Below the pieces are notes generated by a model. It saw only the letters and a list, made by a program, of their open reading frames with translations, searched no databases and was not told the DNA's origin. Shown piece after piece: positions 1-12,480 of a stretch of DNA of 60,000 nucleotides. Both the position numbers and the translations under genes were made by a program. The stretch is from Strigamia acuminata. Lineage: Eukaryota; Arthropoda; Chilopoda; Geophilomorpha; Linotaeniidae. Position 1 is the stretch's first letter; each line of letters opens with the position of its first letter. The DNA is taken from positions 2,358,001 to 2,418,000 of the forward strand of contig OX442315.1 of the NCBI GenBank assembly GCA_949358305.1, given 5' to 3'.

Positions 1-37
1 TCTATCGGTGTTAAAAACGACACGACCGGTTTGTTAG

Positions 38-595
38 TTAGCCGATTGGTGAACAATTTGCGAAACACGCGCGACACGTGGGGGCGTATTTCTCGGCACC
101 CCCTATCACCACGACGTCTTCTTCGCCCGACGTCCGCTTCGTGAACGCGGCTTCCCCTCGACACCGGTAGCACGTTGCCTTCAGCTTCACGATGTGCTCT
201 GATTTCGGGAGCAAATCGCAGACTTGACCGAACGGGTTCAACTTGAAATCCCCATCGAGGGCCGCGATTATCACAGTCTTTCCTTTCTCTGCCATTTCTT
301 GACAGAATTGTACCAAGTCCTCGAAAAACTGGCCCTCGTCAATCCCGATAATCCCGAAATTTTCGGATTGTCTTCGGGCTTCCGCGAGGTTTTCGACGGC
401 GCGCGCCGCTCTCGATTTTCCGTCACGAGCGACGATTTCTCCGGGAATGTGGCGGTTGTCGATTTTGGGCTTCAATAACAACGCTTCTTCTCCTTCTAGG
501 CGCCTCAAGAGTTCAGTTGTTTTCCCTGCAAACATCGGGCCCACTATTAACTGGATATTGCCTCGTGGTCGATCCTCGATGGCCGACGTCGACAT
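38..595 (-). CDS. Thymidine kinase, TK1 (type II) family, intronless
   Basis: Cytosolic thymidine kinase of the tetrameric TK1 family, which phosphorylates thymidine with ATP in the salvage pathway. The 185-residue frame shows the P-loop GPMFAGKT (residues 19-26), the IDEGQFF strand with the catalytic Glu (E87), DGDF at 114-117, the zinc-site pairs CYRC (142-145) and CRAC (174-177), and the lasso and substrate loop GGAEKY (165-170). The Met at 593-595 is chosen because the family N-terminus begins just before the P-loop. An upstream ATG in another frame (about 613) overlaps this start. The C-terminus stops a few residues after the last Cys pair, so the regulatory tail of vertebrate TK1 is absent. 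No intron interrupts the frame, unlike vertebrate TK1. GC content is higher than in most of the window. Family assignment is secure; whether the gene is ancestral, a retrocopy or acquired is open. Confidence 0.93.
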   Translation of the reverse strand: MSTSAIEDRPRGNIQLIVGPMFAGKTTELLRRLEGEEALLLKPKIDNRHIPGEIVARDGKSRAARAVENLAEARRQSENFGIIGIDEGQFFEDLVQFCQEMAEKGKTVIIAALDGDFKLNPFGQVCDLLPKSEHIVKLKATCYRCRGEAAFTKRTSGEEDVVVIGGAEKYAPTCRACFANCSPIG

Positions 596-1620
596 CTCGT
601 CTTGTTGCGTCTACCATCGAGGAAAAAGAGAAAGAATTTAAACGAATAAATGAAAAACGAAAAACTGACAAAATCGTGAGTCCGACTGCAAAACTAAAAT
701 TGGATAGAGATCGAGAACAAAATGGCGGTGATAGTGGTGTAACCACGGGGATTCCCGCCCGTGCTCGCGCATCGACCCGTTCTGGTTCATTTAGTTAGTT
801 GGTCGGTCGGTTTAATTGACGAGTCGGTCAAATTGTTGGAGATTCTTCCCCTTTTTCTATTTTGAAAATTGACTAGGTTTGCTTACCGTGCAAACGAAAC
901 TCGATATAGCGAATGAACCAATGCGTACAAGTGCGCGAAGCAAAGCGCGGTATGGTAGGAAAGCTTTAGCCCGTCGCTCGCTGCAAAGACGCGAGAATAC
1001 GACGCGACACTCGGTGACACAAATTAGAAATTAAGAAAAAAAATAAATAAAGAAATAAAGAAATAAAAAAAAATAAAGAGAGGATTCTTTCCATTCTCTT
1101 CTTTACGTTTTCTCTTTTCCTCTCCATTTCTTTGCGCCCACCCGCGAGAGAAGCGCACATCAGTGCACCAACGCAAACGCGTCGCCTCTAATGGTACGCG
1201 CGTTTGAGCGCGCCCTAATGCGTGATAATGAACGCAACGTGGTCGAGAGGGGCGACAATCAGAATTTAATAAAATGAATATTTTTTTTTTTTTTTTTTTT
1301 CAGTTTGATTTGAGATTATTGAAATATTAAAATTTACAATTAAAATAGCACACAATTCCAGACGCAATCACAATTGCGAACAATGATGGATTCTGGGATT
1401 AATTTAAAGTTTGCGTTAAATCGTAAATGCGCATGCGCAGATACCGCGCAGCGAGGTGCACAGGTATAATTTCCTCCGATGAATTTTACTTCGGATTTTA
1501 CGGACAATTTCAATGTGGAAAATTTATTTATAGTCGTCAGTTATTTGGCAACAATATTATTACATTTTTAATCAGCATTTTAATCATAACTTTTGTCAGT
1601 TGTGTAGCTTATTTTTGATT
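596..1620. other. Spacer upstream of thymidine kinase; no gene recognised
   Basis: Holds an AAAATGGCGG motif at about 719 (YY1-like, possible TK promoter or 5' UTR), purine-rich runs at 1030-1130 and a poly-T tract at 1280-1301. No convincing coding exon on either strand. Confidence 0.5.
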
Positions 1621-1622
1621 TG

Positions 1623-2200
1623 TTATTGTGACTGACCAGAAGGCCAGTCTGAGACCGAGAGGGGCGTGCAAAAGGGACACCTATCGGCACTGGCGTCAGA
1701 AGAACTCGGGTACCGCGCCACTCGGTGGGTACTGTGCCGCTCGACCGAGCGACGACGGCCCCTCGCTCTGCTCTCGGTCTGAAGGCTTTCGCAAAATGCA
1801 GCGGACGCGGTGATTAGAACTCGCGTCGACTCCGACGGGACGTCAACTCTGGAAGGTAAAATTAAAATATGAAACGGCGGATATTTTACGAAACTTTTGT
1901 TCCAGTCGGTTGCTACGAAGATAATCTCGTTAATCATTGGAATACGAACCGCGGAACCGGTTCCAAGATCCGAAATTTAAACTTTAATCGTCCGCTCGTT
2001 GTCGATCGCCAGGCACCTGTAAGTGATAAACGCGTCCTTTTCATTTTCTTGTCGCGTCTCGGGAGTTTGTGGATCTATAACCTGGCCTAATCTGACCTAA
2101 TTCGAATCTGAGTTTGGATCTGAATTCTGCGTTTGCTTTATCGTTTCAACATTATGAGAGTTTCCTTTTATTAAACAATTACATTTTCAATTCTCGTTGG
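1623..2200 (-). repeat. Repeat copy, near-identical partner of 2623-3200
   Basis: Aligns without gaps to the sequence 1,000 bp downstream for about 550 bp; most differences lie in the first 70 bases, where the hairpin has decayed. This is a local tandem duplication within the array. Confidence 0.85.
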
Positions 2201-2622
2201 TAGTTAATTGCGCCCTGGTGCGTTGCCATAAACACCGGACACTTTGTGGACATATATCCACGTTGACGGACATCATTACCGACGCCCGCGCCAAAAGCCC
2301 GTGTCGCGCTCACCCCCATCGCATCACGTGCATTATCGCGCGTCGTAGATCGCGAGCAAAGACACACTCATGTCCATATGTTGCTGAGGACTTTGCTCAC
2401 GGTCGCGCGTCGACGTCGAAACGTGTCGAAACAAGCCGAAAAATGCAGGCAACCACGCGCGCGTCATGGGGTTTAAATAAGCGAACGGATGTCGGTGCGG
2501 AAACTTATTTTCGGGACGAGTCGTTAGGGCTGCTGTCGTCGCCGCTCAACGGCCCCAACTGCTCCCATTCGCCGGTAGACCGAGCGAGAACGGGTGCGTT
2601 CTATTTCCGATTCATTTATTTA

Positions 2623-3200
2623 TTATTTTGACCGACCCGAAGGCCAGTCTGAGACCGAGAGGGGCGTGCAAATGTGACACATATAGGCACTGGCGCCAGA
2701 AGAACTCGGGTACCGCGCCACTCGGTGGGTACTGTGCCGCTCGACCGAGCGACGACGGCCCCTCGCTCTGCTCTCGGTCTGAAGGCTTTCGCAAAATGCA
2801 GCGGACGCGGTGATTAGAACTCGCGTCGACTCCGACGGGACGTCAACTCTGGAAGGTAAAATTAAAATATGAAACGGCGGATATTTTACGAAACTTTTGT
2901 TCCAGTCGGTTGCTACGAAGATAATCTCGTTAATCATTGGAATACGAACCGCGGAACCGGTTCCAAGATCCGAAATTTAAACTTTAATCGTCCGCTCGTT
3001 GTCGATCGCCAGGCACCTGTAAGTGATAAACGCGTCCTTTTCATTTTCTTGTCGCGTCTCGGGAGTTTGTGGATCTATAACCTGGCCTAATCTGACCTAA
3101 TTCGAATCTGAGTTTGGATCTGAATTCTGCGTTTGCTTTATCGTTTCAACATTATGAGAGTTTCCTTTTATTAAACAATTATATTTTTAATTCTACTTGC
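2623..3200 (-). repeat. Repeat copy, near-identical partner of 1623-2200
   Basis: Second copy of the 1,000-bp-offset duplication, here with an intact hairpin at 2630-2649 preceded (plus strand) by an ATTT-rich tract. Confidence 0.85.
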
Positions 3201-4209
3201 TATTTAACTGCGTCCCGGTGCGTTGCCATAAGCACCGGACACCTTCGGACATTTATCCACGTTGGTGAACATTATTATCGATGCCGGTGTCAAAAATCCA
3301 TGTCGCGCTTACATACATCGCACCTCGCATATTATCGCGCGTGGGAACGCGTTCACGCGTGTGCATGGCAAACAAAGACACGCTCATGCGAGCACATTGT
3401 CGAGGACTTCGCTCACGATCGCGCACTGACACCAGAACGTGTTGCATCAAAATATTGAAATTTTCTACGACCAGATGCCGAATCTGTCATGTGCAAAGAG
3501 AGTGTGTGGAAACGAACGGACAAATAAATAAATAAATAGATAAACCAAGTGTTTTTCATAACTGTTTGTTTGTTTGTACCGGGCGGAACGTTGTGATGTC
3601 GATGTGAGAGTTTATTTTGGAAGAATTTGTTGGGACTGTCGACGCTCGTCGGTGCCAACTGCCCCGGTTGACCAACGGCTGAACAATAGAGTGGTTGCGC
3701 AACCCGAATGCAGACTTTTGTGACCGAAACCCCCCGGATTTCCGCGAGGGCTCGAATCAGTCCCGGTTGGTCTGAAGGTGTTAGTAGATCCATCGGATGC
3801 AGTGACCGAAATTCGCGTCATTTACGATGGCGCGCCGTGCATCGCGTAATGGAATTTAAACCGTAGACCAGTTTAAGCGTTCACAATCTCATTTCACGCG
3901 ACATCTATCGTGATAATCTGATTAATGGTTGGGGTACACGGTGTGACGTAATTACTCAGAATCGTCACGTTAAAAAACAAAACGAAATGGGTGGACGGAT
4001 GGGAATTTTTATTTCAGTCAGTTTTATTTACTCGCCTAAAAAAGAAAAAAAGAAAAAAAAAGAAAGAAAAAAAAAAGAAAAAAAAAAGGAAAAAGGATAA
4101 CAACGAATACGACGATTGGTCGAGTGGACGGAGATACCCGCCGCGTGGAACCGTGTGCCGAGAGGATGGAGACAGACAGCCGCCATGTTTCCGGATTATG
4201 TCACTTGGT

Positions 4210-4820
4210 GTCGCTCTATGCATCGATAGTGATCACGCGCGGGACAGACGACGTCGTGTTTCCATCTTCCAAAAAGTGAGTAGTTGACCGTTCTACCGTC
4301 ACATTTATCAGTCAATCGATCGACAAATTGAAAAAAAAAACAACCCTTGATTACCTCTACGCCTCTCTCGACAACGTATCAATTAACACGCGCGTGCAAA
4401 CACGAACGCCTGCATTGGTTCGGTCGGGCACCGCTCGCTCGCTCATTTGACAGACTCGTGACTTGCAATTTTTTATTTTTTCTTAGCCGTTATTTTATTT
4501 TCCTTTGCATTCGACTTTAATTTAATTTCTATGTTCCAGACGATGAACAAAAACGAGAAAACCAACGACCACAACAACGACGGCGATGATGCAAGGTGAG
4601 AGATTCGACCGACCGGTTTCGATCGTTCGTTTATCCGTTTCTTCATTTCTTTATTTCTTTGTTTATTCAGTTGTCAGCCAATTGATCCGCCCCAGTCGCC
4701 ATCGTGGCAGTGGACCGAACCCGGTCACATTCGACCCATCATGCGGGTTGCGCCATTCCAGCGCGCGACTCCGGAACCGATGTAATCCGGTCAAACGTCT
4801 CGTTTGATTTATTTATTCAT

Positions 4821-4851
<31 letters not shown>

Positions 4852-4958
4852 TTTTTTAAGCCATCCTCGCGGACGTTCCTTACTGTTTCTTCGCTTCGCG
4901 GGCGCCCAGTTGATGGGACCGGGACGTCCGATGCCGATGTGAGTTAATTCGATTCAAC

Positions 4959-4989
<31 letters not shown>

Positions 4990-7900
4990 GACCGATTGGT
5001 TGGTTTGATTCGAATTGATTTATTTATTTATATTTATTTTATTTTATTTTCTATTTTTCAAGTCAATCCCGCGGGCGCGCCAGGATGCTAGCGCGTTTCG
5101 CGGCCACCGAACCGACGTTGCCAGGGCGTCCGGCGTCGAGGTAATTAATTCGGTTCAACGTTTCAATTTGTCCGCTCGTCCATCAGTTTGTTCATTTAGT
5201 TTATTCAATTTGATCTCTTCCTCAGTGACCCACGACCAGGCGCGTAATCGGCGATGTGACGAGTCGATTTTGAATCTTTTTTTATTTTATTTTTTTATTT
5301 TTCGTTTTTATTTTGTAAACAATAAAAACACTCAACTTTTATCATAGAATTTGAAAAGTTTGACAATTTCTTATTAAATTTTGAATTGGAGTGTGGGGGG
5401 AGCAATGGTCAAAACGTCGTTACGGGGAATCAGATGGAAATGTTAGCGATAAAGTCGTTCAAAGTCATAAAATCGGTGTCGATTTTTACGAGGCGTTGGG
5501 GACGGTTGGAACTCGAGTCAACCAATGGACACGTCGATGCCACTCCGTTGTAAAATGCCACACACAGACACACACGTGCACACGCGAACGGATGAGTGTC
5601 GATGTGGGAGCTTATTTTTGGGACGAGTCGTCGGGGTTGCCGCCGCCTTCGCCACCGCTCAACGAGCCCAACTGTCACTATTCGTCGGGATGGATGCGTT
5701 TTGTTCCCGACTTATTTATCTATTTATTAATTTTTTTCTTTTTTTTTGACCGGCCCGAAGGCCAGTCTGAGACCGAGAGGCAGGCGGGAGACGCGTATCG
5801 CCGTTGGAACCAACAGCATCATAGAATGCAAAGAGTTAACCGCTGACCTCGAAAGGAAACTAGCAAACAAGCTGTACGATCGATTGGTCTAAAAATGCTC
5901 ACAAAACCCATCGAGTGCAGTGATATAAACTCGCGTCGACTACGTTGGTGCAGCGTGTATTGCGAGATGAAATTTAAATCGTAAACCAATTGAGACGTTC
6001 ACGATCTTGTTTCACGCAACATCTACCACGAAAATCTAATTAATGACTGGATCACATGACACAAAATTAATTCTACGACCGGGAAATCGATTTCTATTTT
6101 TTAAAGACTTTTATTTAACTCGGCGCGAGATTCTACCTACAAACGATAAACGCATCCTTTTTATTTTCTTGTTGTCGTCTCGAGAGTCTGTGGATCTACA
6201 ACCTGGCCTAATCTGACCTAATTCAAATCTAAATTTGAATCTGAATTTTGCGTTTTCTTTATTGTTTCAACATTATAGGAGTTTCTTTTTGTTAAACAGT
6301 TATATTTTTAATTCTTGTTGGTTGTTAATTGCGTCCTGGTGCGTTGCCATAAACACCAAACACTTCGCGGACATTCATCCACGTTGACGGACATCATTAC
6401 CGACGCCCGCGCCAAAAGCCCGTGTCGCGCTCACCCCCATCGCATCACGTGCATTATCGCGCGTCGTAACGCGCTCAAACGCGTAGATCGCGAGCAAAGA
6501 CACACTCATGTCCATATGTTGCTGAGGACTTTGCTCACGGTCGCGCGTCGACGTCGAAACGTGTCGAAACGAGCCGAAAAATGCAGGCAACCACGCGCGC
6601 GTCATGGGGTTTAAATAAGTGAACGGATGTCGGTGCGGAAACTTATTTTCGGGACGAGTCGTTAGGGCTGCTGTCGTCGCCGCTCAACGGCCCCAACTGC
6701 TCCCATTCGCCGGTAGACCGAGCGAGAACGGGTGCGTTCTATTTCCGATTCATTTATTTATTATTTTGACCGACCCGAAGGCCAGTCTGAGACCGAGAGA
6801 GGTGTTTGTTTAGAAAGGACCCCCTATCGCCATACGCGAGAACCCGGCTACCACGCCGCTCGGCGGGTACTGCGCCGCTCGACCAAGCGGCGGGCCCGAG
6901 TTCCGCATTCGATCTGAAAGCGTTCGTGAAGCCCGTTGAACGTGTTCGGAGAGACTTCCGTCGACTATGACGGCGCCAGACCACCGGGAGATGGAAATAA
7001 AATATGAAACGATTGGTTTTCTATAAAACTTTTATGGCAGTGAGTTGCGGCGAAGATAATTTAATTAATGATTGGAGCACGTGGCACAAAATTAATTCTA
7101 CGATCGGGAAATGCATTTCTATTTTTTAGACTTCTAAACCTTGTGTTTAGAAAGTCTAATAATGAAACGGCTCTGTCTGTCCGTCTTCGACGTCCGGTCA
7201 CGTGACCTGTATGTAATGTTTCTACTTCCGGTACTTCCGGTTTGTGTAATATCCCAAAAAAATGAATTAAAAAATTAATCGGACGATTGGAAAGTAGACT
7301 TTTCTGGTGCAGTTTTTGGTCTATTTTCCAATTATAAATATGAAATTGGCATTAAATATAGTTAAAAAGAAGAAAATGCTAAATTACGGCGAAATGTAAT
7401 GGAAAACAGCGCCACTCGGCGGATCCCGTAAGCTATAATGGAGGCAGAAATCTTCGTCGCAAACTGAAAAATGTTGTTTTCTATCTCGAAATGAGGTTTA
7501 TAAATTTTGAAATCAGTCTCATTCGACTGGAAATCCAAATCTGCACCTGCCTGTATCTTTTATTTTTCAATTTGGTCAAGAAAAAGTACCGTTACGATCC
7601 ACCGAAGTCGGCGACCGCGTGGCAAATTTGGTGGGAAATTTGAAAAAGACTGATTTTTAAAACTGAACAATTTTAATGATTAAATGAGGTTTCCTACGTG
7701 TAATTTGGCGCTGAAAACGATGGCGTCATTAGTTTTTGGATCAAATATAGTTACAAAGGCGAAAAAAGCAATTTACGGCAAAATTTAAGTAAACCAGAGC
7801 GCCATCTGACGGAAGCCGTGACCGAAACGTAATGTAATGTACTTCGTAATGAAAATTGGACAAATGGAAGTGAAATCTGAAAAAAAGGGGTATCACGTTG

Positions 7901-8012
7901 AGATTCTCACTATTTGTTCATTTTTTCGTTTATTTTTTATTTTTTTATTTGTTTTCTTTCCTTTTCCAGTCGTCCGCCGCTTCCATCCCGCGTGCGCCGA
8001 CGGGCAGGTTGA
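4210..8012 (+). CDS. Tentative small multi-exon gene with duplicated 78-bp exons
   Basis: A splice-consistent chain I do not recognise. A CpG-rich 5' UTR exon could end at 4275 (donor GTGAGT). Coding exons are 4543-4595 (start ATG, donor GTGAGA), 4671-4781, 4861-4938, 5063-5140 and 7970-8012 (stop TGA 8010-8012), about 120 residues. All internal joins are phase 2 and stay open. Exons 4861-4938 and 5063-5140 are both exactly 78 bp, similar in sequence (both encode R-G-R and R-F-A), and the first 20 bases of their introns are also alike, so they look like an exon duplication. Exon 7970 begins with a related sequence in the same frame. No domain is recognised. An alternative frame from 7970 stays open to 8251. 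The chain could be chance in GC-rich repeat DNA. Confidence 0.35.
5150..7960. other. Repeat-filled interval; 390-bp-spaced direct repeat at 7350-7820
   Basis: Contains two copies of the ~1 kb repeat family (5600-6120 and 6300-7140). At 7350-7430 and 7740-7820 a degenerate direct repeat, including AAATATAGTTA and GCGCCA followed by CGG, recurs about 390 bp apart. No coding exon seen. Confidence 0.5.
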
Positions 8013-8453
8013 AGACGGTGGATCTTATAGTCCAAAGAGCGACGAAGGAGGAGGAACGAAAGAATGAAGGCAACAGAAACGTCCCCATGAGAGTCGAGAT
8101 GCTTCCAGATGGAGACGTTCTTTTGTCGCATTCAGTGGTGAGCGCGTTAGTCCATGTGGGTGTGGTAAGAGTCACATCAGAAAAAGACGAAGGAGACGGC
8201 GACGAGTCTCAGAAAGAGAATCGAGAGGCTGGCAAAGAAGACGCGGGATAATAAAAAATTGACCGTGTATTTGTAATAATGATAACAATAACAATGATTA
8301 ATGTGGATTTTTTTTTGTTTGTTTTCTTTTTTATTAAAAAAAAAAAAAAAATTAAATAAATAGATAAATAATAAAAAGTAAAGAACAAATAAAAGCAAAT
8401 GAAGAAGAGTTGGACAGTGCAAATTATGGGGAAAAAATAAAATTAAATAAAAA

Positions 8454-9044
8454 CTAATGTCCATTGACGCCACCTCCATCGTTTCCGGCGGGCGCTTGGT
8501 AATCGTGTGCCTCCGCCCAATGAGTGACGAGATCCCCGGGAGAGGGCGTCGCCGCACAAAACGGACAGCGTCGCCCGTTGAGTCGGTGCACTCGTTTCAA
8601 CGCCTAAGAAGAAAGGGGAAAAAATAAAAATACGAATTAGTTAACTAGTGTGTGAGTGAAGAGGATAATCGGACACTCACCGATGCCAGACAGACGAGCT
8701 CGCGCGAGAAATTTTTCACGTCCTTGTGGATGTTGTGTCGCTGTCGCTGATGGCGAAAGACGTCGACGCAGAAGAATCCGTTCGGTCCTGAGGCACATGG
8801 GGCGGGGGAGAAGAAGAAGAAGAAAAAAATTAAAATAAAATTAAAAAATATTTATGTATATAAAATAAATAAAAGATATAGAACAAAAGATATAAAATAA
8901 TAAGTAAATAAATAACCGTTTCTTACTATCGGGGTGTTTATCATCGCATAGAGCGCAGGAGTATGACCTGCCGCCACCCTCCTCTTGTGGTGCTTCCGCC
9001 ATTTTCCTTTTGTTTGTGAGACGAGTAAACAACTGAAAGTAAAT

Positions 9045-9082
<38 letters not shown>

Positions 9083-9250
9083 TGATTGTGGTCGTGGGCG
9101 TGGTCCATTGACCGAGAAATCACACAAAGCATCAAACTTACTTACCAACGAACACGAGGTGGTAGTGAGGATCAGACGGAAGATGAAACGCGCGCGTTTG
9201 ATATAAGCTGCCGAACCAAAGTGTGTGTATGTCGTGAGCGGCTGATGTGA
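8454..9250 (-). CDS. Small zinc-finger protein, three coding exons
   Basis: Coding exons on the minus strand are 9002-8927 (ATG at 9002), 8787-8681 and 8603-8454 (stop TAG). Donors are GTAAGA and GTGAGT, acceptors CCTCAG and TTCTTAG, and both joins keep frame, giving 110 residues. A 5' UTR exon above 9146 has a perfect donor (GTAAGTAAG) and is joined to an acceptor at 9033-9034. The protein carries a short acidic, Gly-rich N-terminus, a CALC knuckle (residues 16-19), a C2H2-like segment FFCVDVFRHQRQRH, and a C-terminal CPFC...LVTHWAEAH finger (first Cys at 74). The start lies in AAAATGGCGG, a good initiation context that also resembles a YY1 site. Zinc binding is likely from the paired Cys/His; partner and role are unknown and I cannot name the family. 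Confidence 0.75.
9046..9079. repeat. (GA)n microsatellite
   Basis: Uninterrupted GA dinucleotide tract inside the 5' UTR intron of the zinc-finger gene. Confidence 0.9.
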
Positions 9251-9690
9251 CATCTGGTGGCAGTCCGAGAACGATTTAAGTTTGAACTATGGAGCGTTGG
9301 CGAATGAACGGGTCTCTCTCGTTGGCAATCCTCGTTGTTCCGACGAATCCTGCTATCGCCGTCTTTGTGGTCCTCGTCACGGTCGTCGTTTTTATTTAAC
9401 TCGAAACGAACGTTAATACTAAGTTTCCAATGTGCGTAGACGCGCGTGATTCGCGCGTTTTCCACATGTGGTGCCCCCGTCACGCGTGAATACAAAACGT
9501 CGACCCAATAAATTCCGAAACTGGGCTAATCTTGTTTTATTCGCCCATGTGCGCTTACCCATATATTTTGTTTTTCAGTTTGTGGAAAAGTTCATTGCCT
9601 GTGGTTTTCGGCGCGTACATGGCAAACGCGGGAAAATTTGCGGTGGTAGCGCGCTTTGGTGGCAATAAAAAAAAAAAACACCATAATGTT
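9251..9690. other. Spacer; no gene recognised
   Basis: GC-moderate sequence between the zinc-finger gene promoter side and the next diverged repeat copy. No splice-consistent coding exon found. Confidence 0.4.
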
Positions 9691-11978
9691 AAAAATGGGA
9701 ATCCCGTCGGGTTTTTTTACGAAACATCTTGCAGAAGCTTATTTTTGAACAAATTGTTTGGGGCTGCCGGTGCTTGTCGGCGCCAGCTGCCCCGTATTCT
9801 GTACAGAGAGAGACGTTCAAAAGAACATCTATTAACTCATACAGTAGAAAAACCACAGAAGTGAGTAAAACAATCGCGGAAAACCAAAACCCTCCGGATT
9901 TCCGCGAGGGCCAGGATTGGTCTGGATTACTGGAATCACTCTCGAAGCCCGTCGAATGCGTTGATGGAGATTCGCACCAACTACGACAGCGCGTGGCAAC
10001 TGGAAGGTGAAATTAAAATATAAAACGGCGGATATTTTACAAAACTTTTGTATCGGTCGTTTGGTACAAAGATAATGTGATTAACTATTGGAATACGAAC
10101 CGCGAAACCGATACCACGATCCGAAATTTAAACTTTAATCGTCCACCCATTGTCGATCGCCAGACATCTATAAGCGATAGGTGCGCCCTTTTCATTTTCG
10201 TGTCGCTCCCCCAGAGTTTGTGGGTCTAACCTGACCTAATCTTACCCAATTCGAATCTGAATTTGAATCTAAATTTTGCGTTTTCTTTATCGTTTCAACA
10301 TTATACGAGTTTCCTTTTGTTAAACAATTATGTTTTGAATTTTCGTAAGTGGTTGGTTAATTGCGTCCCGGTGCGTTGCCATAAACACAAAGCACTCTGC
10401 GGGCATTTATCCACGTTGACGGACATTATTATCGACGCCCGCGTCGAAAGACCGTGTCGAGCTCATCGGCATCGCATCACACGCAATATCGCGCGCGCGA
10501 ACGCGCTTGTGCGAGTATGTACGTCGCCGGGGACTCGGCTTCGCGGTCGCGCATCGACGTCGAAACATGCCGTATCGGTGTGCGGATGTTTTCTATGCCC
10601 ACAACGAACCGAATCTGTCGGACGCGAGTAGAATGCACGTCAAGAGGTTTAGACTAACGGATGAGTGTCGATGTGGGAGCTTATTTTTGGGACGAGTCGT
10701 CGGGGTTGCCGCCGCCGTCGCCGCTCAACGACACCATTTGCCCCTATTCTCGTCGGGACGGGCACGTTCTATTTCCGATTTATTTGTTTCTTCATTTATT
10801 TATTATTTTGACCGGCCCGAAGGCCAGTCTGAGACCGAGAGAGCGAGGAAGGCGTTCAAGAAGGACGCCTACAGCCACTGGAAGCGAGAACCCGGCTACC
10901 ACGCCGCCCGGCGGGTACTGAGCCGCTCGACCGAGCGGCGGGCCCGAGTTCCGCTGGCGATCTGAAAGTGTTGGCAAAACCCATCGAACGTGTTGAGAAA
11001 GACTCCCATCGACTGGGACGGCGCGAGACCCCCGGAAGATGACAATAAAATACAAAACAACGGATTCCCTACAAATTTTTTTTCCCGGTAAATTACGACG
11101 AAGATAATCTAATTAACGGTTAAAGTACGAACCGCAGAGTCGGTGCCACGACCGGAGAATTAAAAATTTAATCGTCTTTCTTTTTCGGGTGATATTTTTT
11201 ACTCCGTACCGATCGCCACGTCAGACACGAGTAGGATGCACGCGACCGCGCGCACGTATAAACGAACGAACGAACGAACGGATGCCGACGCGGAAACTTA
11301 TTTTCGGGGCGAGTCGTCAAGGCTGCCGCTGCCGCCGCCGTCGCTCAACGACCCCAACCGCATCTATTCGTCGGGACGGATACGTTCCATTTTCGGACTT
11401 ATTTATTTATTTATTTATTTATTATTTTGACCGGCCCGAAGGCCAGTCTGAGACCGTGGCGAAGCAAGGGTGTTTTTATATCGGATACCGCGCCGCTCGG
11501 CGGGTACTGTGCGCCGCTCGACCGAGCGGCGGGCCCGAGTCCCGAGTTCGATCTGAAAGTGTTGGCAAAACCCATCGAACGTGTTCGGGAAGACTCCCGT
11601 CCACAACGACGGCGCGAGACCCCCGGAAGATGAAAATAAAATACGAAACGGCTCATTTTCTATAAAATTTTTATTCCAACGAATTACGACGAAGATAACC
11701 TAATTATCGGTTAAAGCACGGACCGCAAAGTCGGTGCCACGACCGGAGAATTAAAATTTTAATCGTCTTTCCTTTTTCGGGTGATTTTTTTTTACTCCGT
11801 ACCGATCGCCACGTCAGACACGAGTAGGATGCACGCGACCGCGCGCACGTTTAAACGAACGAACGAACGAACGGATGCCGACGCGGAAACTTATTTTCGG
11901 GGCGAGTCGTCGGGGCTGTCGTTGCTGCCGCCACCGCCGCCGCTCAGCGACCCCAGTTGCCCCAATTTTACGGCCAAT

Positions 11979-12017
<39 letters not shown>

Positions 12018-12480
12018 TTTTGACCGGCCCGAAGGCCAGTCTGAGAGACACGGGATGAACGCGCACAAATGCCACATCATCGACCGGACGCTGAAGCATC
12101 GACCGTTTACTCGGTCGAGGAAATTTTAAACTATATAACCATCGACCGGTCAGTTGGGGAGGCGCGCCCGGTACTATACGAGACGGTCCGCCCCGATCTG
12201 AAAACGCTCGCCGAACCCGCAGAACGCGTTCGGTGAGACTCGCGTCGACTACGACGACGCGAGACTCCCGGAAAGTGAAAATAAAATACGAAACGATTGA
12301 TTTTCTGTAAAAATTTTATTATGACGAGTTGCGACGAAGATAACCTAATTAATGACTGGAGCACACGGCGCGAAATTAATCCTATGATCGGGAAATGCAT
12401 TTATATTTTTTAAAGACTCTGGTTTGACCAGGCACGAACGTTTATGTACGAGATCCAACGTCCGATCACGTGACATGTGA

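Larger units (their letters stand above)
1623..12480 (-). repeat. Degenerate array of a ~1 kb repeat family with a 3' hairpin and (AATA)n tail
   Basis: The same ordered modules recur: a block with GCGTTGCCATAAACACC (about 2222, 3226, 6345, 10374), a block with GAAACTTATTTTCGGGACGA (about 2500, 5610, 6640, 10675, 11295, 11885), a TTTA microsatellite, then a hairpin block at 2630, 5748, 6768, 10810, 11429 and 12022, with a decayed one at 1630. Read on the minus strand each copy ends in a hairpin with a TTCG loop followed by an AATA-type tail, the layout of a SINE or non-LTR 3' end. Copies 1623-2200 and 2623-3200 are almost identical and exactly 1,000 bp apart. Diverged copies lie at 3600-3960, 5750-6120 and 9700-10330. 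The short frames inside are not genes. Confidence 0.75.

Noticed and set aside
7970-8251. Open 94-codon frame as the last exon of the plus-strand gene
   Set aside because: It needs phase 0, which the upstream exon chain does not supply; the phase-consistent frame stops at 8012. Kept only as an alternative.
10661-11665. Recurring frames with FDRPEGQSETER, suggestive of a gene family
   Set aside because: The shared peptide is the plus-strand translation of the repeat hairpin; frames differ and break in every copy.
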